Shown piece by piece: positions 57,395-64,000 of a stretch of 64,000 nt of DNA. Location: NCBI GenBank assembly GCA_037043015.1, contig CM073330.1, forward strand, positions 15,766,512 through 15,830,511, in the 5' to 3' direction. This DNA is from Bryum argenteum (lineage: Eukaryota > Streptophyta > Bryopsida > Bryales > Bryaceae). The first letter of the stretch is position 1, and each line of letters opens with the position of its first letter. The notes beneath the pieces were generated by a model. The model had not been told where the DNA came from, ran no database searches, and saw only the letters and a list, made by a program, of their open reading frames with translations. The position numbers were made by a program, and so were the translations under genes.

Positions 57395-59538
57395 TAATTG
57401 ACACAATAATCACCTCCTTCCACATAACACACACATATTTCTCCTCCCCGATAACATGCCCACTTCAAATCACCACATTCTACTCTACATTTCCCCGTGA
57501 CAAAATATTTGGCTCTAGTGGCCTTGCCTTTCAATACAAATGGCAAGGAATTGGTTACGCCCACCCTCACAATGATGAAACTGCTCAACAAACCATACAC
57601 TGGGCTCGGTTAGCCGCACAACAAGACCAAAATGCCACAACCATTATTGTCATGCCTGACAAAGAATGGTTCCACAACCCAACACCATATTCAACTGAGT
57701 TTCCAGATACACACGTTTTAGCACACTTTGCTGCAGACACAATAACATACGAAGAACCCACTATTCCCAATGACCATTACAAACCTCGCACTGAATCAAA
57801 CACAATTCAAATTCTTTGCATCCACCACCAAAAGCATAATCTCACTACCCCAACAGACATACAAAATCTCACAACCACCCTTAGGAATTTATCCGTCACT
57901 CAATTCCACCTCCAAGAAATCCCCTCCACCCCTGAAAACACCAGAGTTAACAAAAACAAAAATTGGACAAAATTACTCTATCCACCAACCTATACATTTA
58001 ATCTCTTAAACACACCTCCACTCCCACAATACAATACAAATCTTCCTCTTAAATTTCCACTTGAATATAGCTACTACACAGACGGCTCCTTCATACCACC
58101 ACAAAAAACAACAGCTGGACATATGCTTCCTGAAACCGCCGGCTATGGTATCTATAACCCAACCAAACCAGAAATAGAAATATCAAAAAGACTCCCTGGT
58201 TTACAAACCATCTTCAGAGCAGAACTTATGGCCATATACAAAACACTCAAAATCCTCACAACCAAAGACATAGACGAACCCGCATATATCTTCACAGATT
58301 GCATAAATTGCTTGTACGTTTTGCAAACACACCACACACACCCTTCTCTACAAAACAACCACCCCGACCTTAACACCCTCATCGCCATAACCAATATGCT
58401 AACAATACGCACACAGCCCACTACATTCCACAAAGTACGAGCCCATGTAAACATCTCGGGCAATGAGAAAGCAGACAAACTCGCCAAAGCAGGTAATCAA
58501 AAAAATTATAAATTTGCCCGTAAACAACACGAATTTGCACACATTACCCCTTTCTACTACCAAAAAGATACTTGGCCTGGACCACACCACAGACCAAATA
58601 AAGGCCCAGTCAGAAATCTAGCTACATATCTTACCAAATACGACCGAGATAACAACCTCAAAACACTAGCACAAAACTTTCCTAACATAAACAAATGGAC
58701 CTCTAACCCATATATACATGCGAAATCCTCAAATGCCTTCTGGAATAACCCGAAAACCACAGATTCTCAAATAACTAGCATACTGAAATTCCGCACAGGC
58801 CAATACATGGGACACGCAAGAAAACAACTATTTTTTGGACATATACGGTTCCCATCAAAAACTTGCCCTATATGCAACTCAACAGACGTAGACACATGGC
58901 TACATGTCTTACTTAAATGCCCCCATCCAAACATCCACGCACTCAGAATTACCAGGCACAATCAAGCAGCTAAAACCATCAAACAACTAATCCTGTCAAA
59001 CACCAAATCAAGATGTTACACACTTATAAATGCCGGTAGACACCTCAACACACCCTCAGATAACACGGTACCAAATTGGCTCCTTCCTTGCAACTGCGAC
59101 ACAAGAAGATGCCACTGCAACGCAAGATTTAGACCTGATTTACTATGCGTAATTGGTCTCCCCCACCAAGGCACACCTCCACTACACCCAAATGACAACC
59201 TTATCATCCAATATATTGAATTCACATACTGTAATGATAGATTCCCGCAAGAAACCATCACAAATAAAACCAACAAATACCAACCATTACTAGACTCAAT
59301 AGCTGCCCGCGGCTGGAAAGTTAACCCCCTCATAGTCGTCACTGCACGTGCCAGAGGCACAACTCACACACCTTCAATAAAACCATTAAAAACCACCTTC
59401 AAACTTACCAAAAAACAAATCAAAAATACATTCAAAACAATTAACATAATAGCCATACAACACGCTGCACTAATCCTCCTACACAAACGCAAAATAGAAA
59501 ATCATCAACCCCTCCCTACAAATATCGAACCAACTTGA
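57395..59538 (+). CDS. LINE ORF2, C-terminal part: methyltransferase-like module, RNase H, CCHC finger, R2-type nuclease
   Basis: Parts in order follow. At about 57400-57830 is a module with DKIFGSSGLAFQYKWQGIGYAHPHND, here split as DKIFGSSGLAFQ and KWQGIGYAHPHND, then HWARLAA and FPDTHVLAHF. It resembles adenine-methyltransferase-like modules in which NPPF stands where this copy has HPHN. RNase H spans about 58065-58500: YYTDGSF, FRAELMAI, FTDCINCL and HKVRAHVNISGNEKAD, with the acidic active site complete. A CCHC finger with CPICNS, HVLLKCP and RITRHNQ lies at about 58860-58970. A PD-(D/E)xK nuclease follows: RFRPDLLCVIG, YIEFTYCND and a later K-x2-KY (about 59120-59290), as in R2-type LINEs. 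Each part is readable; the methyltransferase link is the weakest. Confidence 0.65.
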
Positions 59539-60040
59539 AAAAGAGGGGGTAGTGGTGCAAACCACTGTTGTTAGCAGCAAGGTGATTCAGTCTCAGCTTC
59601 TCGGGTAGGATCGGGTGGTTGTTTTATTTTTCCTGCCATATACTCACAGACAGCCCCAAGCCATGCGTACTGCTCAAACGAGCCCTTCGGGGTTCGAACT
59701 CGGACCAGCACAAATACAAATGTCTCACACATCAACCACCCTAGGACTGCACGGCTTGGTGACCAATTACCCACCCAAATCTCACTTAACACACCCATCA
59801 TAACACCAAGCACCCCAAACGGCTTTATCTCGGTTACTCTAGTTTAGTTTTATCTTGGTTACTCTAGTTCAGTCCAGTTGCAATTTTTGTAGAGTTTAGT
59901 GTCTATTCCCGAAAGGGGTGAGTAGTTTTGTTCTTTTACCTCTTTGTCCTGTGGCCATTGAGGTAAAGACATTACGAACAGACACTGTATTCACGCCAAT
60001 TTTCAATTTGAAGATTGGAGTTCTTATCTATCTATCTATC
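59539..60040 (+). other. LINE 3' UTR with a tRNA-like (SINE-like) segment and TATC tail
   Basis: Non-coding. On the minus strand, roughly 59765-59570, GTCCGAGTTCGAACCCCG resembles a tRNA B box, preceded by an A-box-like TAGGGTGGTTGATG. This suggests a SINE-like insert or a tRNA-like part of the LINE tail. The element ends in TTATCTATCTATCTATC. Confidence 0.5.
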
Positions 60041-60052
60041 TTCCAAAACTTG

Positions 60053-60600
60053 TCAAAAATTCAAAAATTTCCATCTTGCATCTAAAAAGGGCAGTTTTGA
60101 GGCTGCTCAACTTTAGGGGTTAATACTCTTGAAAAGATTAGATGAGGAATGAAGAGGCAAATGAGCGAGGGCGAGGGCGAGGGGAGGGCCGTGCGAAGAG
60201 GCAGAAGAAGCGGTGCCAGAAGTGGGACGAGTACCGGAGGCAGCCGTTACGCCGAAGCTTCGGGTGTATGGGACAGTGGAATTCAGTGGAAGTGTTGTAC
60301 TACCAGTAGTCGGAGGGGTACTACAGCCCTGTACCACCCCAGTACGACCCCCAGCCACTGTACTACCCTTCTACAGTGCTGTACCCAGCCCCTTCCTCTT
60401 CCTCCCCGCGAAAAATATTACAATTTGATTCGATTCCCCATCCAGGCCATATACCCCTCTTTCACTCCGCCTCTAATTCAGACATCATCTCTCCCCATAT
60501 CTTCCCCGCCTCTGCATCTCTTCCGTCGCCACTTGCATTCTCGCAGCCCCCCCACCTGCTCCTCACTCGGCATTGCAGTCGCCCTCCGCGCTACTCTCCC
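60053..60600. other. Host sequence right of the LINE and upstream of the AGP gene
   Basis: The first 70 bp continue the host repeat interrupted by the LINE (GGCTGCTCAACTTTAGGGGTTAA). A GC-rich stretch with GCGAGGGCGAGGG repeats and several GTAC-containing palindromic bits follows. Its open frames are low-complexity. It is probably promoter-proximal DNA for the peptide gene. Confidence 0.4.
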
Positions 60601-60608
60601 CTATATCA
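60601..60608 (+). promoter_or_regulatory. TATA-like box of the arabinogalactan-peptide gene
   Basis: CTATATCA in a pyrimidine-rich context, about 220 bp upstream of the start codon. This leaves room for a 5' UTR of about 190 bases, possibly with a leader intron ending GGCAG just before the ATG. Confidence 0.4.
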
Positions 60609-60824
60609 TTTCATCTCGCACTTTCTCAGCTCCATTGTCTTCCACGCCTTCCAGCTCCATCTTGGTCCCTGCTGCACTTCACTCCCTCGCTGGTAATTTA
60701 CAGTCTTCGCATTGGTTTCTGGCTCCACTCTTGTTGAACCGATTAATGCATTAATTACATCAGGCTCCTCTTTCCGTTGTAGCAAGCTACTTACAGTTCG
60801 TGGGTATCTGCTCTGGCAGGGACT

Positions 60825-61034
60825 ATGGCTGGAGCAATGAAGACATTGTTGGTGACTTTCTTCTTGGTGGTCATGGCTGCCGTTGCCGTCAACGCTCACA
60901 ACGGCGTCGACCACGGCCCCGCTGCGGCTCCGCATGCGGAAGACTCCGCTGCGGGAACTCTGGTGGCCTCATGGATGGCGCCTCTGCTGATCGCCGCGGC
61001 GGCCTTCGTCGCGTCCACGCAAGGTCGGTTTTGA
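60825..61034 (+). CDS. Arabinogalactan-type peptide precursor (69 residues)
   Basis: It encodes a tiny secreted proteoglycan core of the AG-peptide class, active at the plasma membrane and wall surface. Residues 1-24 form a signal peptide (two Met; hydrophobic TLLVTFFLVVMAAVAV, then a cleavage site after NA or AHN). The short mature part has HGPAAAPHAED, with the Ala/Pro pattern in which Pro is hydroxylated and glycosylated. Residues about 47-63 are a hydrophobic tail (WMAPLLIAAAAFVAS) preceded by small residues, typical of GPI-anchor addition. A longer product is possible if the CAAG|GTCGGT near the end is used as a splice donor. The size and layout fit the family; the sequence is too short for a firm ortholog. 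Confidence 0.7.
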   Translation: MAGAMKTLLVTFFLVVMAAVAVNAHNGVDHGPAAAPHAEDSAAGTLVASWMAPLLIAAAAFVASTQGRF

Positions 61035-62150
61035 AATGCTGTGAGCATTCAACTATCATACAAGGGAGCATGAACAACGAACTCCCCTTTGGACAACGAT
61101 TTGTTAGTGGCCAAATTTTTCTCTGAACTCGTTTCAATTCATACATGGCCGTCTCTGTAATAACATCGGTGGCTCTTCGGACCATTCCTTCTGATTACAC
61201 GACTTCTTTGTACTTTTACTCTCAATCGGATTTCGATCGTATCGTCCGCGTCTTAGGGTGTTCCACTCATCTCCTGTTGCATGAACTCTCTATAAGCACC
61301 GACTGATTCCAATTGCAGAAGGTTGAATCCTCAGAAGCTCTCTTGCAATGTAGGTTTATCACGATTGGAAATTCGTTCTCACCGATATTGCATAGCCGTC
61401 CTGGTGAATCCGATCATTACATCACCGTCTTTGAAATGAACAACGCTATCAGTCCTTCACCTTGCTGATCTGTGTCCTGTTTGAGAAAAGATGAATTCTC
61501 GCCCACCCTTTCGAGTTCCTGGAGTCGAAACTGTCGTGATTATGTCATATTACTGGTTAGACTATTGTGATTGTGATGAAGATCCGGAGAATTGATGTAA
61601 TCAGGACATAGGATAGCGGAGCAGGAAAGAATGTGACGACCGAAGAGACGAGGGCTGTGGTTGTCTGTAGGGATGTATCAGTGATTGGGGTTTTGGAAGG
61701 GGTTCAATGGATAGGTGCTTGGTAGGACCTATTAGTGAATCTGCTAATGCCGTAGTAGTGAAGTGTGTGCGCTTTCCGTCGTGCGCATTAGTAGGCTGGC
61801 AGTGTGCGCCTGTAGCGTGACCTGCACTTTTGAGGCGGTAGTATGAACTAGATCGTTCATATTGCTACAATGTAGTAACGATCAGTCCTTGAAACTTGTC
61901 AACTTCTTGGGCAAATTTGTGAAAATTCTTCACTGCCTCATTTCCAGCAATGTCATCATTGATGTGTATTTTCGTCCAATCTACGCAATTCTTGATGACT
62001 TACAGGAAAAGAGTCCATTTTGTAGACATGTCTTTAAACTCCTCTTCTGCTATGCAAAAGTACAAGATCATGAATGTACCTGCGATTACACTTTGATGCG
62101 TGTTGTCAATTGGAAGATGAGAACCTACTTTTGATTAGTGCCCTGTACTT
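61035..62150. other. 3' UTR and spacer after the AGP gene
   Basis: The 3' UTR of the peptide gene presumably occupies the first few hundred bases. The remaining sequence has only short open frames (the longest 90 codons at 61862-62134), with no domain I recognise. Confidence 0.5.
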
Positions 62151-62840
62151 TCATTGAAGTGTTTGTCGAAAGTGGCGACTTACTGTTGGAGGAAGCTGCA
62201 ATTCAATTCCGCTAAGGGCATTATCACCCCGCCGCGCCAGGCCAGGCCGGCAAACAAGTGCCGGCCGGGGTCAGCTGGGAAGAATGCCCAGCGTGGCCGG
62301 CGAGCAGAGCCACCGCCGCCTGCCACTGCCTGCTGCCGCAAGCCACCGCTTGCTACCGCGGTCCGCCGCGAACCATCGAAAAACAGTACACATGGCTCCG
62401 ATACACATCGATTTTCTTACTAATAAAATATTACCACGTGTCATCTCACCATTGGTTAAAATGCTAGTGAAGGCCGGACATATATTGGAGACAAGTCCTT
62501 ACCCGTGTCCTCCGACATGGTATTGAGATTTATAAAATATATAAGAAATCAAGGCCTAAGGGCCACTTTATACAGAGGCCAGGGCTGGCTGGAGGCTGGG
62601 CCGGGTTCGACAGCTAGGGCTTGGGCCCAAGTTGGGGAGTTCGGGACTTGGGAAACCTTGTCCCAATTGCATCACTTGGGCCCGAACATTTTGGCGCCAA
62701 AACAGTGCCACGTGGGATGCCACATAGGATAAAGTGAAGTTTTGGTCAGACCCTAGTCGGGTCCTAGTATAAAGCCCTTGGGCCCGATTTGAAAGAATCG
62801 AGCCATCCTATCGGTTGAAATTTGAAGAATTCGGGCATGT
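62150..62840. other. Spacer with a GC-rich patch
   Basis: A GCCGG-rich patch (about 62220-62370) is out of keeping with the AT-rich surroundings. Overlapping frames on it differ in composition and none has a domain. It could be part of an unrecognised transposon. Confidence 0.4.
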
Positions 62841-63260
62841 ACTCCGCTCCCATCTTTGTGGTTCCTCGTGTTTTTTTAAAGATATGTAGCATGTCCTCCG
62901 TTCCCTCGTTTTATTGTTCCCAGTTCCCGGTCGTCTATTATGGTTTCCCATTCTCCATTATTTTTCTTATTGGTTATCTACTTCCAAAGTCTCGTTCAAC
63001 ATTCACAGATTTTGTTCCCAGTTCTCGATCCCACAACTCACCTTATTGGTTTCCATCATTCGTTCATGGTTCTCATCATTCGTTCATGGTTCTCATCATT
63101 CGTTTCCGGTTCCCATCATTCATTCCTAGTTCCCATCAATCATTCCTAGTTCTCGTATATTTGTTCTTGGTTCCCATCTGTTCTCAATTCCTAACCTTCA
63201 TTCCCCATTCCTAGATCCCCTCCGATTTTCCCTTCATCCCCTCTTCACTTCTTCTTTGCT
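62840..63260 (+). repeat. Pyrimidine-rich low-complexity tract with 18-20-bp repeats
   Basis: Degenerate repeats of TTCGTTCATGGTTCTCATCA and CATTCCTAGTTCCCATCA recur, the best three units around 63055-63115. Open frames rich in Ser, Phe and His are artefacts of the composition. The complement resembles 13380-13590. Confidence 0.6.
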
Positions 63261-63460
63261 CCCATTTTCATGTTTCATATTCCTTGTCTTTTTGCCTCCT
63301 TGTTATATTCTTAAGATCTAGTAAATTCCTTAATAACAATCAAATACAACTTATGGAAACTCTTCAAATTCTTAAAAACTCTTTATACCATGTATACATG
63401 ACCACCTGCAACCGCCGGACAGACAAACCCCTAATCGTGTTCTTTTATATATAGAGATAT

Positions 63461-63592
63461 GGTGTGCCTGACGTTAGTGATAGTGATATTGATATAGATC
63501 GCGTTATAGGGATAGTGTGTGGGGGTGGTGTGCCGAACTTTAGTGATAGTGATATTGATATAAACCGGGTTATAGGGATAGTGTGTGGGGTG
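63461..63592 (+). repeat. 66-bp tandem duplication
   Basis: GGTGTGCC starts a unit at 63461 and 63527. Both contain TTAGTGATAGTGATATTGAT and TTATAGGGATAGTGTGTGGG with a few differences between copies. Confidence 0.85.
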
Positions 63593-63666
63593 GGGTTCCC
63601 CGCATGCTGTACCATCACTACTCAAGAGTTGTTAAAGAGTGTTAATTGTAATCTAAACACTAAATG

Positions 63667-63893
63667 CCAGAGATAGATAAAAGATAGAAACTTCGGTCCC
63701 TTTCTGAGGGGCCGGCAATTGGAACAATACTACTTCCCCCTCTCGAGGTACCCATACAACAAGGTCCAAGGAACCCCCACAATAGTTGGGTGGACAATAG
63801 TGGTGAGCACCACGCCGGCATGGGAATAGAACCCACGACCTCCTCATTGGGGGCCATGAGCCCTAACCACCAAGCCAAGGCTTGTGGTGCCTT
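63667..63893 (-). repeat. tRNA-derived SINE with 9-bp target-site duplication
   Basis: CACTAAATG flanks both sides (63658-63666 and 63894-63902). On the minus strand the head has an A-box-like TGGCTTGGTGGTTAGGG and a B-box-like GGTCGTGGGTTCTATTCCC, as in a tRNA-derived RNA polymerase III promoter. The body of about 140 bp follows, and the 3' end is TTTCTATCTTTTATCTATC-like. The length of 227 bp is normal for a plant SINE. It is not a functional tRNA gene because no cloverleaf can be drawn. Confidence 0.8.
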
Positions 63894-64000
63894 CACTAAA
63901 TGTCACACATCACTATAGTATTACAACACTAATCTTTAAAACATAACACTAAATGTCTTAAACACTAAATGTCACACATCACTATAGTATTACACACTAA
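63894..64000 (+). repeat. Direct repeats of a CACTAAATGTCACACATC block
   Basis: CACTAAATGTCACACATC followed by ACTATAGTATTACA occurs at about 63894 and again at about 63963, with a shorter ACACTAAATGTC between. The array runs off the end of the window, and the SINE is inserted at its left edge. Confidence 0.7.

Larger units (their letters stand above)
17058..60040 (+). mobile_element. Giant full-length LINE (dual-endonuclease, Dualen-like), interrupted by other elements
   Basis: The direct repeat TTCCAAAACTTG at 17046-17057 and 60041-60052 brackets the element as a 12-bp target-site duplication. The 3' end is a TATC-type tail rather than poly(A). After subtracting two LTR-element insertions (17976-45515 and 50481-52510) and their duplications, about 13.4 kb belongs to the LINE: segments 17058-17975, 45516-50480 and 52511-60040. 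Coding order: ORF1, then ORF2 with a 2A-like motif, APE endonuclease, reverse transcriptase, methyltransferase-like module, RNase H, CCHC finger and PD-(D/E)xK nuclease. APE plus R2-type nuclease plus RNase H in one LINE is the published signature of the Dualen/RandI group of green algae. The + strand is strikingly C/A-rich. ORF2 carries several stops and frame changes, so this copy is dead. Confidence 0.85.

Noticed and set aside
60149-60754. 201-codon frame upstream of the AGP gene
   Set aside because: Low-complexity Arg/Gly then Ser/Pro/Leu sequence overlapping other frames and the probable promoter; no domain.
63667-63893. A functional tRNA gene on the minus strand
   Set aside because: A- and B-box-like sequences are present but no cloverleaf or acceptor stem can be drawn. 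The duplication and tail show a SINE.

Overview
The window looks like nuclear DNA of a green plant (streptophyte), probably a repeat-rich non-seed lineage such as a bryophyte, lycophyte, fern or charophyte. Reasons: spliced genes with GT-AG introns, a mitochondrial-type CLPB4 chaperone, an arabinogalactan-type peptide, a plant SUVR-type histone methyltransferase, and AT-rich spacers full of MITEs. Only two ordinary host genes are convincing: the ten-exon CLPB4 gene (2847-7812, +) and a small arabinogalactan-peptide gene (60825-61034, +). No rRNA, functional tRNA or CRISPR array was seen.

Between them lies one nested structure. A giant LINE (17058-60040; about 13.4 kb of its own sequence; 12-bp target-site duplication TTCCAAAACTTG on both sides; TATC-type tail) landed in a host repeat. 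It encodes an ORF1 protein and an ORF2 with a 2A-like motif, an APE endonuclease, reverse transcriptase, a methyltransferase-like module, RNase H, and a CCHC plus PD-(D/E)xK (R2-type) endonuclease. That architecture is Dualen-like, with extras. Two LTR elements cut the LINE. One is a 2-kb solo-LTR-like insert exactly in the 2A motif (50481-52510). The other is a young Ty3/gypsy element (17976-45515; two 792-bp LTRs that differ at about three positions).

Inside the gag region of that gypsy element sits a giant DNA transposon (19495-37448), with about 29-bp imperfect terminal inverted repeats beginning GGGT and a 4-bp CGGA duplication. It carries two convergent spliced genes. One encodes a 1101-residue SUVR-type SET-domain protein fused to a coiled coil and a RING-like finger (+). 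The other encodes a three-exon, zinc-rich DDE/D-type transposase with DFAENY, SDGCAAQFK and HGKG motifs (-). A 54-codon membrane-peptide ORF lies near the left end. A second gypsy element (21784-27945, antisense; LTRs about 98.5% alike with dense heat-shock elements) sits inside an intron of the SET gene. A transposon carrying its own H3K9-type methyltransferase is the most striking object in the window.

The order of events is forced by the nesting: host MITE, LINE, gypsy element 2, SET-carrying DNA transposon, gypsy element 1. The near-identical LTRs make the inner steps recent. The left flank (1-17045) and right flank (60053-64000) hold AT-rich spacers with TTAA-flanked MITEs, a Mutator-like MITE with a 9-bp duplication, a foldback element, a tRNA-derived SINE with a 9-bp duplication, and several tandem repeats.
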